Source: JACVRW01 sp963716215
Lineage (GTDB): Bacteria; Actinomycetota; Thermoleophilia; Solirubrobacterales; Thermoleophilaceae
Reading direction: 5' to 3'
DNA length: 64,000 nt
Assembly: GCA_963716215.1 (NCBI GenBank)
Contig: OY970298.1
Span: 1,612,001-1,676,000 of the forward strand
The stretch's first letter is position 1; each line of letters opens with the position of its first letter. A model generated the notes under the pieces. That model saw only the letters and a program-made list of their open reading frames with translations, made no database searches and was not told the origin of the DNA. A program made the position numbers and the translations under genes. Shown here piece by piece: positions 51,295-61,085 of this stretch.

Positions 51295-52503
51295 GTGACC
51301 CCCGAGAACACCGCTTTCCGACACGCCCCCGCGCTGCGCGAGCCCTTTCTCGTGGAGGTCCTCCAGAGCATGGTGAGGACGAACAGCGTGAACCCCGGCA
51401 CCTCTGAGGGGGCGATGGCGGACGTGGTCGAGGGGTGGCTGGCGGAGAGGTCGATCCGGACCGAGCGGATCGAGTTCGCGCCCGGGCGGCCGTCGGTGGC
51501 CGGCGTGATCGCGGGCGCGCCCGGGGGACCGACCGTGGTGTTGAACGGCCACATGGACACCGTTCCGATCGACAACGAAGAGTTGTGGACGACCGACCCC
51601 TTCGGGGGCGAGGTACGGGACGGCTTCCTCTACGGCCGCGGCGCCTGCGACATGAAGGCCGGGCTCGCCGTCCAGGTCGGCGTGGCGCACTACCTGAGCC
51701 AGCTCGACCCCGGTGAGTTGAAGGGCTCACTCGTGCTCCACTTCGCCGCCGGCGAGGAGCGAGGGGAGCCGGGCACCCGCTCACTGCTCGACGCCGGGTT
51801 CGGCGGCGACTACGGGATCACGACGGAGCCGACCAGCCTGAGGGTGGCGACGGCAACCCGAGGCCTCGCGATGTACGCGCTGCGCCTCAAGGGGCGGTCT
51901 GTCCACGCGAGCCGGCCGGAGGCGGGCCTCAACCCCGTGTGGGCGCTCTCGTCCGTCCTCGGCATGCTCGAGCAATACGACGCCGAGGTCCGGGCGCGCC
52001 ATCACGACCTGCTGCCGGGCGGCTCCTGCACACCTACGCGCGTGCGGGCGGGTGTCAAGGAGAACGCGGTGCCCGACGACTGCGAGATCTGGATCGACAG
52101 GCGGCTGCTGCCCGGCGAAACCGCCGAGGGCGAGCGGGCGGAGCTGCTCGAGCGCATGGGCGCGCTCGAGGCCCTCAACTCTGGTCTCGAGTACGAGCTC
52201 GGAGTGGACTATCTGGTGGAGCCGGCGGAGATCCCGCGCGAGAGCCCGTTCGCGGAGCGGCTGCTCGCCGCGGTGCGGGACGTCACCGGGGAGCCGAGCG
52301 AGATTTGGGGCGCGCCGTTCTCGAGCGACGTGCGGAACCTGGTGAACGACGCATCCATGTCGGCGGTCACGTTCGGGCCAGGCGACACCGCCTTCTGCCA
52401 CTGCCCGGACGAGCGCGTGCCGACCGCAGAGCTGGAGCTGGCGGCAATGACGATCGCGAGCGTCGTCACGGACCTGCTGGTGGGAGGGGATCGAGATGCC
52501 TGA
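51295..52503 (+). CDS. M20-family amidohydrolase/deacylase (ArgE/DapE type)
   Basis: A 402-residue di-zinc enzyme. Metal ligands and catalytic residues lie in NGHMDTVP (H86, D88), ACDMKAG (D119), GEERGEPG (E154, E155), TTEPTSL and FCHCPDE. The dimerisation lid domain (about 180-290) is present. M20 members remove acyl, succinyl or carbamoyl groups from amino acids. With hydantoinase subunits downstream, a ring-opened N-acyl or N-carbamoyl intermediate is a plausible substrate. The stop overlaps the next gene's ATG by 8 nt. Confidence 0.9.
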   Translation: MTPENTAFRHAPALREPFLVEVLQSMVRTNSVNPGTSEGAMADVVEGWLAERSIRTERIEFAPGRPSVAGVIAGAPGGPTVVLNGHMDTVPIDNEELWTTDPFGGEVRDGFLYGRGACDMKAGLAVQVGVAHYLSQLDPGELKGSLVLHFAAGEERGEPGTRSLLDAGFGGDYGITTEPTSLRVATATRGLAMYALRLKGRSVHASRPEAGLNPVWALSSVLGMLEQYDAEVRARHHDLLPGGSCTPTRVRAGVKENAVPDDCEIWIDRRLLPGETAEGERAELLERMGALEALNSGLEYELGVDYLVEPAEIPRESPFAERLLAAVRDVTGEPSEIWGAPFSSDVRNLVNDASMSAVTFGPGDTAFCHCPDERVPTAELELAAMTIASVVTDLLVGGDRDA

Positions 52504-53895
52504 GCCCGAGTCCGCCGACACCCTGATCGTGAACGGCCATGTCCTGACGTTGGACGCCGCAGGCAGTCCTACGAACCGGGCGCGCTCGCGATCCGCGACG
52601 GGGAGATCGTGGGCGTCGGCCCACAGGACGACGTGGCGGCCCAGTTCGCGGCCGAGCGGACGATCGATGCGCGCGGCGGGCTCGTTCACCCGGGCTTCAT
52701 CGAGTCGCACGTGCACATCACCCAGCACCTCTTCCGCCACGCGTTCTCCGGGACGGCGACGTGGCCCGACATCCTCACGTTCTTCTGGGGCGGATGGCTT
52801 CCCCTGATCACGCCGGAGCAGGAGCACGCGTCGAGCCGTCTGGCATGCCTCGAGATGGTGCAGAACGGAACGACCGCCTTCCTCGAGGGCGGCACGGTCT
52901 TCGACAACGATGCCGCGGCGGAGGGTGTGGTCGAGATCGGAATGAGGGGCAACCTGGCCGACTCGTGGGTGATGGACCGCGGCCCCGTGATCGAGACCTC
53001 GGATGGCGCCCGTTCGCCGCTCTCGACTGATGAGGCCATCTCCAGGCTGGGGTCTCAGCTGTGGCGCAATCGCGATTCCGACTCCCTCGTCGGCGGTCAC
53101 GTCTGCGTCCACGGCAACGGCTGGGTGTCGGACGAGCTGCAGCTGGCGGCCAAGGCGCTGGCGGACGAGCACGGCGTGGTGTGCAACCAGCACCAGTCCT
53201 ACAACCAGGAGATAGTCGCCGAGGAGGATGCGCATTGCGGCGGGACGCACGTCCTGCGTCACTTCGCGGAAACGGGAATCATGGGCGCGAACAGCACCTT
53301 CGCGCACATGAACGTCGTCAGGGACGACGAGTTCCACGCGCTCTGCGAGGTGGGTCCGGCGGTCGCGTGGTGCCCGACCGCCTCGATGCTGTTCGGGGTC
53401 GGCGGGACCATCAACGGCAAGCACCTGGAGCTGTACAGGGCGGGGGTGTCCGTGGGCCTCGGCTCCGACGCCCCCAATTGGGCAGGCCCGCTGGACGTGG
53501 GCGAGCAGGGCTACATCGCCCTGCTGACGAGCTGCGAGAAGACGGGCGGAGGCGGCGCCGGCCTGGAGGCCGAGGACGTGCTCGCGATGGCGACGACGGG
53601 CGGTGCCCGTGCGCTCGGCCTCCAGGACATGATCGGCACCCTCGAGGCAGGGAAGCGCGCGGACATCGTGATCCGGCGCAGCGACCTGGCGGAGGCGCAG
53701 CCGACCGTGGACCCGGTTCGGGCGCTCGTGACATCGAGCCGGGCAAAGAGCGTGCGCACGGTCCTCGTCGACGGCGAGGTGGTGGTCGAGGACGGTCGGT
53801 GCGTACGAGTCGACGAGGAGCAGGTTTTCGAAGAGGCGCGAGCGGCGTCGATGGAGCTGCTCACGCAGATGGGCCATTCGTCAGTGAACCGGTGA
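52496..53895 (+). pseudogene. TRZ/ATZ-type metal-dependent aminohydrolase, frameshifted
   Basis: The gene reads as one protein of about 466 residues if one base is added near 52565-52567. The first 24 codons (NGHVLTLDAAG) and the rest (YEPGALAIRDGEIVGVGP onward) are in different frames. The metal-binding HxH lies in HPGFIESHVHITQ, later His residues in CNQHQSYNQE and STFAHMN, and Asp in GLGSDAPNW. The family deaminates or dechlorinates triazines, guanine, cytosine and related heterocycles. Tight coupling to the M20 and BMP genes suggests a ring substrate. It may be functional if the shift is an assembly error. Confidence 0.85.
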
Positions 53896-53913
53896 GCGAG
53901 GAGCGGAGAGACG

Positions 53914-55083
53914 ATGCCAGCAGAACCCAAGCCAGATAGGGCCAGAGTGGGCGAACGGAGTTTCGCGAGCCTGGTCGGAGCGGTCGTAGCGCTACTCGCC
54001 TGTGCGGTGTTCGCCGCCGCCTGCGGCAGTGACGACGGCGACGACGGCGGCGGCGGTGGCGGTGGCGGTGGAGATGGCGGCGAGGCGAAGGTCCAGTTCT
54101 CGCAGCTCCTTTACGGACCCGAGGACGACGGCGGGTTCAACCTCGCCAACACGGCACCGGCGGAAGCCCTCGAGAAGGAGTTTGGCGGCGACGTCTCGAT
54201 CAACTACATCGACAACGTGCCCTTCGCCGAAGAGGCAGCTCAGATCGTCCAGCGCCAGATCGATCAGGGCGCCACGGCGGTCGTCGACACGGTCGGACTC
54301 GCGGACATCTTCTTCAAGGTCTGCGAGGACAATCCCGACGTGAACTGCATCGCCTACGGGGCGATCGGGGAGATGCCGGAGAACACCCAGGGCGTCTGGG
54401 GCAAGTACTGGCTGAAGGAGTACGCCGCCGGACAGCTCGCCGGGCGACTGACGAAGAGCAACACCGTGGGGTTCGTCTCGCCGCTCGACGCCCCGTTCAT
54501 TCGGAGCATCATCAACTCGTTCGCGATGGGCTGCCGGGACACCAATCCGGACTGCAAGGTGCGGGTCGTCGTCGTCAACGAGTACTTCAACCCACCCAAG
54601 TCGTCGCAGGCGGCGAACTCCCTGGTCGACGCCGGCGCGGACGTGCTCCGCGGCGGGATCGACGACCCGAGCTATTGCTCGGTGGCGGAGGAGCGCGGCG
54701 TCTTCGCGATCGCCGAGTTCTGGGATGGCACGCCTCAGTGTCCGACTCAGATCGCCACGTCCACGGTTTGGAACTGGTCCGACTACATGGTGCGAACCGC
54801 CCAGGAGATGCTCGACGGGAGCTGGAAGGCCAGCCCTGAGCTCGACGTGGTTCCGGGCGAAGAGCTCTACACGCTCGGACCGTGGGGGCCGAAGGTGCCC
54901 GAGGACGTGAAGGCGGAGACGGAGGAGTCCTTTGCCGCACTGGTCTCCGAGGAGGAGAACCCCTTCGTCGGGCCCATCAAGGACAACAAGGGCGAGGTCA
55001 GGGTCAAGGAGGGCGAGGAGCTCCCGGTGCCGTTCTTCTTCAACGAGTGGGACTGGTACGTGGAGGGCGTCGTCGCCAAGTAG
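53914..55083 (+). CDS. BMP-family ABC transporter binding lipoprotein
   Basis: A 389-residue solute-binding lipoprotein. The N-terminus is unusually long before the hydrophobic segment. The lipobox is VFAAAC with Cys37. A run of nine glycines (about 45-53) links it to the PnrA/BMP domain (FSQLLYGPEDDGGFN, DTVGLADIFFKVCEDNPDV, VGFVSPLDAPF). It delivers its ligand to the permeases encoded at 45997-48088. The BMP family binds nucleosides and other compounds. GGAG lies before ATG 53914. Confidence 0.9.
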   Translation: MPAEPKPDRARVGERSFASLVGAVVALLACAVFAAACGSDDGDDGGGGGGGGGDGGEAKVQFSQLLYGPEDDGGFNLANTAPAEALEKEFGGDVSINYIDNVPFAEEAAQIVQRQIDQGATAVVDTVGLADIFFKVCEDNPDVNCIAYGAIGEMPENTQGVWGKYWLKEYAAGQLAGRLTKSNTVGFVSPLDAPFIRSIINSFAMGCRDTNPDCKVRVVVVNEYFNPPKSSQAANSLVDAGADVLRGGIDDPSYCSVAEERGVFAIAEFWDGTPQCPTQIATSTVWNWSDYMVRTAQEMLDGSWKASPELDVVPGEELYTLGPWGPKVPEDVKAETEESFAALVSEEENPFVGPIKDNKGEVRVKEGEELPVPFFFNEWDWYVEGVVAK

Positions 55084-55086
55084 CCG

Positions 55087-56607
55087 ATGGGGCCTCGTGT
55101 TCGCATGCGTGGGATCACGAAGCGCTTCGGCGACCTCGTGGCCAATGAGGGCGTGGACCTGGAGCTGCTCGGCGGCTCGGTTCACGCCCTCCTAGGCGAG
55201 AACGGGGCCGGCAAGACCACCCTGATGAACATCCTGAGCGGCGTGATCGCGCCGGATCATGGAACCATCGAGGTGGACGGGCACCCCGTCGAGGTGCGCT
55301 CGCCGAAGACGGCGTTGGGCCTCGGGATCGGGATGGTCCACCAGCACTTCAGGCTGGTCGACGGGCTGACGGTGTCGGAGAACGTTCACGCTGGATGGCC
55401 CGATACGCCCACGGTCTTCCGCGGCCGCGCGGCGCTGCACGAGCGCACTCGGGCGCTCGCGGAGCGCTTTGGACTGGCGATCCAGGCCGAGGCGCCGGTT
55501 TGGAAGCTCTCCGTCGGCGAGAAGCAGCGGGTCGAGATCCTCAGGACGCTGGCCCGGGGGGCGGACATCCTGATACTCGACGAGCCGACCGCGTCGCTCG
55601 TGCCGGCCGAGACGGAGGCGCTGTTCCGCCTGATTGAGGCCGTCAAGGCGGAAGGCAAGGCGGTCGTGTTCATCTCGCACAAGTTCCAGGAGGTGCTCGC
55701 GGTGGCCGACCGCATCACCGTCATGCGAGGCGGGCGGGTGGTGGGCAATCTGGACCGATCCGAGGCGGACGCGGGCAAGCTCGCGGAGATGGTCGTGGGG
55801 GGCTCCGTCAGCCGCCCCCGCCGCGAGCCGGCGAAGCCGGGCGAGGACGTGATCGCGGTCCGCGAGGGCTCGGCGACGAGCGCCTTCGGCCTTCCCGCGC
55901 TGAAGAACGTCGACCTGACCGTGCGCGCGGGCGAGATAGTCGGGATCGCCGCCGTCGCGGGCAACGGCCAGCGCGAGCTCGCTGAGGTGCTCACCGGCTG
56001 CCGGCCGCTCACAGCGGGGACGGTCTCGATCGGCGGACGCGACCTGACGGGCGCGAGCCCAAGGCGGTTCGTCGACGCGGGTGTCGGTTCCGTACCCGAG
56101 GATCGGCTCAACACCGGCCTCGCGAAGACCGAGGCGATCTGGCGGAACGCGATCCTCAAGACCTACCGGGCGGCGCCCATCTCCCGCCGCGGGGGCATCA
56201 TGCGCCGTGCCTCGGCCTACGCCTACGCGAAGGGACTCTGTGACGCGGTCGGCCTTGGCGCGAAGAGCGTCGACGACCCTGCCGGCAGCCTCTCGGGCGG
56301 CCAGGCGCAGCGCCTCTTGGTCGGGCGCGAGATGCGGATGGACACCCGGGCTCTGGTGCTGGCCTACCCGACGCGCGGGCTCGACGTGCGCGCCGTCGAG
56401 ACCATCCACTCCGAGATCCTGGCGGCGCGTTCGAAGGGCCTGGCCATCCTGCTGATGTCCGAGGACCTCGACGAGCTCACCGTCCTCGCCGACCGAACGC
56501 TGGTCCTCTACGAGGGGGAGATCGTGGGCGAGTTCGACAGGTTCGACCGTGACGCGATCGGCGCCCGCATGGGCGGGATGCGACCCCCGAGCGAGGCCGT
56601 GGCGTGA
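55087..56607 (+). CDS. ABC transporter ATP-binding protein, two-domain, BMP-type
   Basis: A 506-residue fused ATPase. Domain 1 has Walker A GENGAGKTTL (38-47), signature LSVGEKQR and Walker B LILDEPTASL. Domain 2 has a degenerate P-loop region (GIAAVAGNGQRELAE), signature LSGGQAQR and weakened Walker B (LVLAYPTRGLD), as is usual for NupO/YufO-like ATPases. It energises the BMP-type importer. ATG 55087 lies 3 nt after the binding-protein stop. Its end overlaps hyuA (GTGA). Confidence 0.94.
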   Translation: MGPRVRMRGITKRFGDLVANEGVDLELLGGSVHALLGENGAGKTTLMNILSGVIAPDHGTIEVDGHPVEVRSPKTALGLGIGMVHQHFRLVDGLTVSENVHAGWPDTPTVFRGRAALHERTRALAERFGLAIQAEAPVWKLSVGEKQRVEILRTLARGADILILDEPTASLVPAETEALFRLIEAVKAEGKAVVFISHKFQEVLAVADRITVMRGGRVVGNLDRSEADAGKLAEMVVGGSVSRPRREPAKPGEDVIAVREGSATSAFGLPALKNVDLTVRAGEIVGIAAVAGNGQRELAEVLTGCRPLTAGTVSIGGRDLTGASPRRFVDAGVGSVPEDRLNTGLAKTEAIWRNAILKTYRAAPISRRGGIMRRASAYAYAKGLCDAVGLGAKSVDDPAGSLSGGQAQRLLVGREMRMDTRALVLAYPTRGLDVRAVETIHSEILAARSKGLAILLMSEDLDELTVLADRTLVLYEGEIVGEFDRFDRDAIGARMGGMRPPSEAVA

Positions 56608-58640
56608 CCCGGCTCGGTGTCGACATCGGGGGGACGTTCACGGACGCGGTGCTCCACGACGCCGACGGCAACATCCGCACCGCGAAGGCGTCGACCACGC
56701 CTGAGGACATCAGCCGCGGCGTGATGGAGGCCGTCGAGAAGGTCGGCGTGTCGCCGGCCGACCTCGACGCCTTCGTGCACGGAACGACGGTCGCCCTCAA
56801 CGCGCTGCTCGAGGGCAAGACGCCGACGGTTGGGCTGATCACCACGCGTGGCTTCCGCGACGTCCTCGAGATCATGCGCACCAATCGGCCCGACATGTAC
56901 AACCTGCAACAGGAGAAGCCGGCTCCACTCGTGGCGCGGCGTTGGAGGTACGAGGTCGGTGGGCGGATGAACCACCTCGGCGAGCCGTTCGAGCCCATCG
57001 ACCCCGCGGAGGTGAGCGCGATCGCGCGGGAGCTGGCCGACGGGGGGATCGAGACGGTCGCCGTGTGCCTCCTCCACGCCTACGCCAACCCCGAGCACGA
57101 GCAGGGCGTCGAGCTCGCCCTCCAACAGAACGGAGCAAGCCTGGAGGTCTCGGTGTCAAGCGAGATCAGCCGGATGTCGCGCGAGTTCGAGCGCACGTCG
57201 ACCACCGTCATCAACGCGGCCACCAAGCCGATCGTCTCGCGCTACCTGGAGAGGCTGGAACGCGCACTCGGTGATGCCGGCTTCACCGGCAAGGTGATGA
57301 TCATGCAGTCGAACGGCGGGCACATGGCCGCCGCAGACGCGCGCCGCCGCCCGGCCGCGACCCTGATGTCGGGCCCGGTCGGCGGGGTCGCTGGGGCTGC
57401 CGCGCTCGCCAGGCGGGGTGAGGAGCGGCTCGATCTCGTGACGCTCGACATCGGCGGCACGAGCGCCGACGCCGCGATCGTGGACAAGGGCGACCCCGTC
57501 ACCCGTACGGTCGGGCACGTGGGTCGCTGGCCCGTCATGGTCCCGATGGTCGACATCGAGGCCATCGGCGCCGGCGGCGGGTCGATCGCGAGGGTGGACG
57601 AGTTCGGCGCGCTCAGCGTGGGCCCGGACAGTGCCGGAGCCGTGCCCGGTCCCGTGAGCTACGGAAAGGGCGGCAAGGAGCCGACGGTCACCGATGCGAA
57701 CCTCCTGCTCGGGCGGATCAACCCGGACAACTTCCTTGGGGGCGAGCTGCGGCTGGACGTGGACGGCGCCCGGGCCGCCATCGAGGAGAAGGTCGCGTCC
57801 AGGTACGGGATGCGCTGCGAGGAGGCGGCGGAGGGGGTCATCACGGTGGTCAACTCGAACATGGTCCGCTTCCTCCGCGAGGCCGTTATCGGGAGGGGCT
57901 ACGACCCGCGCTCGTTCTCGCTGCTGGCCTACGGTGGGGCCGGCCCGCTCCACGCCTGTGAGCTGGCCGCCGCACTCGAGATGAAACAGGTGCTCGTGCC
58001 GCTGCATCCCGGGACCTTCTCCGCCTATGGGATCCTCACCGCGGACGCTCGCCACGACACGGACAGGATGGTGATGGGGCTCGACGTGGGCCCGGATGAT
58101 CTCGAGGCGATGTTCTCGACGCTCGAGGCGCAGGGCCGCGAGCAGCTCGAGGCAGAGCGTCTCGATTACGCGCGCATCGATTACCTCCGCACCGCGGAGC
58201 TCCGTTACGCCGGCCAGGATCATCCGCTTCCGGTGGACGTCCCGGACGGCGGCGCCGGCGACCTCGTCGAGCTGGCCCAGCGGCGCTTTCACGACAAGCA
58301 TCGGCGGCTGTATGGCTTCGAGCGCGACGACACCCCCGTGGAGCTCGTCCGCCTCCAGGTGTCCGTGATCGGGCGCACCCTCGCGGTCGCGGATGCCGGC
58401 CGTGGGCTAGGGGCCCCGAACGAGGTGAGCACACCGGAGCCGAGAGCAACCAGGCAGGTGTACGCCGGAGGCAACCCGACGGACGCCGGGATCTACGAGC
58501 GCAGCGAGTTGTCCGCAGGTGACCGCATCGTCGGTCCGGCGGTGGTCGAGGAGGCGGGCTCCACCACCTACATCCCGGAAGCGTGGCGTCTGACTGTGCT
58601 CGACGACGGCACGCTGCAGCTCGTCGGAGAAGAAAGGTAG
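56604..58640 (+). CDS. hyuA: Hydantoinase/oxoprolinase subunit A
   Basis: A 678-residue ATP-dependent hydrolase subunit with the ASKHA-type N-terminal motif VDIGGTFTDA (6-15), DIGGTSADAAIV and YGGAGPLHACELA. With subunit B it opens cyclic amides such as hydantoins, N-methylhydantoin or 5-oxoproline at the expense of ATP; acetone carboxylase is a more distant relative. The specific ring is not decided by sequence. GTG 56604 overlaps the ATPase stop. Confidence 0.94.
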   Translation: MTRLGVDIGGTFTDAVLHDADGNIRTAKASTTPEDISRGVMEAVEKVGVSPADLDAFVHGTTVALNALLEGKTPTVGLITTRGFRDVLEIMRTNRPDMYNLQQEKPAPLVARRWRYEVGGRMNHLGEPFEPIDPAEVSAIARELADGGIETVAVCLLHAYANPEHEQGVELALQQNGASLEVSVSSEISRMSREFERTSTTVINAATKPIVSRYLERLERALGDAGFTGKVMIMQSNGGHMAAADARRRPAATLMSGPVGGVAGAAALARRGEERLDLVTLDIGGTSADAAIVDKGDPVTRTVGHVGRWPVMVPMVDIEAIGAGGGSIARVDEFGALSVGPDSAGAVPGPVSYGKGGKEPTVTDANLLLGRINPDNFLGGELRLDVDGARAAIEEKVASRYGMRCEEAAEGVITVVNSNMVRFLREAVIGRGYDPRSFSLLAYGGAGPLHACELAAALEMKQVLVPLHPGTFSAYGILTADARHDTDRMVMGLDVGPDDLEAMFSTLEAQGREQLEAERLDYARIDYLRTAELRYAGQDHPLPVDVPDGGAGDLVELAQRRFHDKHRRLYGFERDDTPVELVRLQVSVIGRTLAVADAGRGLGAPNEVSTPEPRATRQVYAGGNPTDAGIYERSELSAGDRIVGPAVVEEAGSTTYIPEAWRLTVLDDGTLQLVGEER

Positions 58641-58642
58641 GC

Positions 58643-60322
58643 ATGACGGACGTCGACCCGATCACGAGAGAGGTCGTCCAGAACCAGCTGACCACGGTCG
58701 TCCGCGAGATGAGCCTCACCCTGGCGCGCGCCGCGTACTCGCCGATCATCTACGAGGTGAAGGACTTCAGCAGCGTGTTGCTGCGGCCCGACGCGTCGGT
58801 GATCGCGCAGGCCGAGGGCATCCCCGTGTTCCTCGGGTCGATGCACCAGACGCTTCCGCCCATCCTCGAGCGCTACCCGCTGTCCGACATGCGGCCCGGG
58901 GACCTCTACATCTCGAACGACCCCCACAGCGGCAACGGCACCCACAAGAACGACATCAACCTGCTGCGGCCGCTGTTCTGGGACGACGAGCCGGTGTACT
59001 TCGCCGTCACGAAGGCCCACTGGACGGACATCGGCGGCAAGGACCCGGGCAGCTGGTCGCCCGACGCGACCAACATGTACCAGGAGGGCATCTCCATCCC
59101 GCCCCTGCGACTGAGCCGGGAAGGCGCCATGTCAGACGAGGTGCTGGAGCTGATCCTCGCCAACGTCCGTCTGCGCGACGCGAACATGGGCGACCTGATG
59201 GCCCAGGTGTCGGCCGCCCACACCGCCGACGTCCGCTTCCAGGAGCTGATGGGGCGTTTCGGGCGCGAGCAGGTCGAGCGCTGCGTGGACAGCCTGCTCG
59301 ACTACTCCGAGGCCCGTGTCCGCGCCGCGCTGCGTGAGGTGCCGGACGGCGTCTACCGGGGTGAGGACATGGTCGACTCGGACGGAGTCACCGATGAGCC
59401 TGTAAAGGTCGTCGTCGACGTCAGGGTCGAGGGCGACGAGATCACGTTCGACTTCACGGAGTGCGAGGACCAGCGACTCGGCGCCTGCGGGAACGCGCAC
59501 CACGCCTGCACCCACGGCGCAGCGCGCGTCGCGATGAAATGCCTGTTCGGCCCCGACATCAATCCGAACGAGGGCTTCTACCGCCCGCTCACGATCCTGA
59601 CGCGGCCGGGCAGTGTCACGCATGCGGTCGAGCCCGCGCCGGGGACCCCCTGGGACAACATCGGCAGGGCGATCATGGAGGCGATCTTCTTCGCCCTGGC
59701 GCCCGCGCTTCCCGAGCGCGTCTCGGCGGGGATCTTCGGCGGGGTGCAGGCCATGGCGATCGCCGGGGAGAGCCCGTCGACCGGGGAGCCGTACATCCAC
59801 TTCATGCCGTACGCCGGCGGCTGGGGTGCGCGTGCCACGCTGGATGGGATGAATGCTCTCTGCCCGCTGCTGAACGGCGACAACTTCAATGTGCCGTGTG
59901 AGGTGATCGAGGCGAAATATCCGCTCACCGTGGAGCGCTACGGCCTCATCCCCGACTCAGGCGGGGCGGGCAAGTTCCGCGGCGGGCTCGGTGTCCGGAT
60001 CGACTACAGGATCCACAGCGATGACGCGACGATCTCGGCATCCATTGCTCGTTTTCGCTTCGAGCCACCGGGCCTGTTCGGCGGTCGCGGGGGGAAGCGC
60101 TCGGCTCTGATGCTCAACCTGGGCACTCCGGATGAGGCGAACCGGCCCATCCTTGGCGGTGTCCGCGTCCCGGGCGAGAGCGTCGTCTCCCACCAGTGCG
60201 GCGGGGGCGGCGGATATGGTGACCCCGCAGAGCGGGATCCCGCGCGCGTCCGCGACGATCTCCTCGACGGGTACATCACGGAGGAGGCGGCGCGGAGCGA
60301 CTATGGCTTCCCCGATGTCTAG
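58643..60322 (+). CDS. hyuB: Hydantoinase/oxoprolinase subunit B
   Basis: A 559-residue partner of subunit A. The start DPITREVVQNQL, then SNDPHSGNGTHKNDI, CEDQRLGACGNAHH and the C-terminal SHQCGGGGGYGDP are HyuB signatures. It starts 2 nt after the subunit A stop at ATG 58643, preceded by AGAAAGG. Both subunits are full length, so an active ATP-dependent ring-opening amidase is expected. The end overlaps the GntR gene by 8 nt. Confidence 0.95.
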   Translation: MTDVDPITREVVQNQLTTVVREMSLTLARAAYSPIIYEVKDFSSVLLRPDASVIAQAEGIPVFLGSMHQTLPPILERYPLSDMRPGDLYISNDPHSGNGTHKNDINLLRPLFWDDEPVYFAVTKAHWTDIGGKDPGSWSPDATNMYQEGISIPPLRLSREGAMSDEVLELILANVRLRDANMGDLMAQVSAAHTADVRFQELMGRFGREQVERCVDSLLDYSEARVRAALREVPDGVYRGEDMVDSDGVTDEPVKVVVDVRVEGDEITFDFTECEDQRLGACGNAHHACTHGAARVAMKCLFGPDINPNEGFYRPLTILTRPGSVTHAVEPAPGTPWDNIGRAIMEAIFFALAPALPERVSAGIFGGVQAMAIAGESPSTGEPYIHFMPYAGGWGARATLDGMNALCPLLNGDNFNVPCEVIEAKYPLTVERYGLIPDSGGAGKFRGGLGVRIDYRIHSDDATISASIARFRFEPPGLFGGRGGKRSALMLNLGTPDEANRPILGGVRVPGESVVSHQCGGGGGYGDPAERDPARVRDDLLDGYITEEAARSDYGFPDV

Positions 60323-61085
60323 CGGAGCAGACGACCGTCGCATCGCAGCATTCCGTCCGCTTCGCCCAAAGAACCTCGCCGAGTCAGTGGTCGTGGTGAT
60401 CGTCGACGCGATCCGCGGCGGTCTGTACGAGCCCGGGGAGAAGCTGCCGTCGTCCCGCGAGCTCGCGTCGGCCCTCGAGGTGAGCGGAGCGGTGATCCGC
60501 GAGGCGACGGGCATTCTCGAGCGGGCAGGCGTGGTTTCCGTGAAACGCGGCGCGCGTGGCGGGACCTTCGTGAAGACGCGCTGGATCCCGAGGGAGATCA
60601 TCGCGGAGATCGAGGGCGAGACCTACGAGGGCATGCGATCGTTGTTGGAGACCCGGCGGGTCCTCGAGGAGCAGGCAGCCCTGCTCGCCGGACGGCGTCG
60701 CACGGACGACGACATCAGCGCGCTGCGAGCGCTGGTCGAGAAGCTGCCGAGCCTCGTGGACGACGAGGAGGAGTTCCTCGCCGTCGACATCCAGTTCCAC
60801 GTACGGCTCGCGGAGGCCTCGCACAACGAGGTGCTCGCGCAGCTCCTGCGCGACGTCATGAGCCAGTACGTCACGGACCGGAGCGACTATCCCGTGGGCC
60901 ACATCGACATCGATCGTGCCTTGCAAAACCAGCGGGACACCCTCGAGGCGATCGTGGAGGGGTCGCCGGCGAGAATTGCAGCGTCGATCGACGAGCACCT
61001 CGCGAGCGCGGAGGAGTACTACCTCGGAGAGCCCCTGAGCGCGGTAGGGGAGCCGAGCGTGCCCGCGGCCGACGCTCGTGGCTGA
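60315..61085 (+). CDS. GntR/FCD-family transcriptional regulator
   Basis: A 256-residue regulator with an N-terminal GntR winged helix (KLPSSRELASALEVSGAVIR, about residues 35-55) and a C-terminal FCD ligand domain whose metal-type His residues lie in FHVRLAEASHN and DRSDYPVGHID. ATG 60315 or the in-frame ATG 60303 may be used. It probably responds to a pathway acid and controls the promoters at 45959 and 51257. Overlap on both sides puts it within the operon. Confidence 0.9.
   Translation: MSSGADDRRIAAFRPLRPKNLAESVVVVIVDAIRGGLYEPGEKLPSSRELASALEVSGAVIREATGILERAGVVSVKRGARGGTFVKTRWIPREIIAEIEGETYEGMRSLLETRRVLEEQAALLAGRRRTDDDISALRALVEKLPSLVDDEEEFLAVDIQFHVRLAEASHNEVLAQLLRDVMSQYVTDRSDYPVGHIDIDRALQNQRDTLEAIVEGSPARIAASIDEHLASAEEYYLGEPLSAVGEPSVPAADARG

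Noticed and set aside
51781..53877. Minus-strand open frame of about 698 codons opposite the M20 and aminohydrolase genes
   Set aside because: It has shadow composition with repeated His/Arg/Asp patterns. The plus strand carries intact motifs of two metal-dependent hydrolases.
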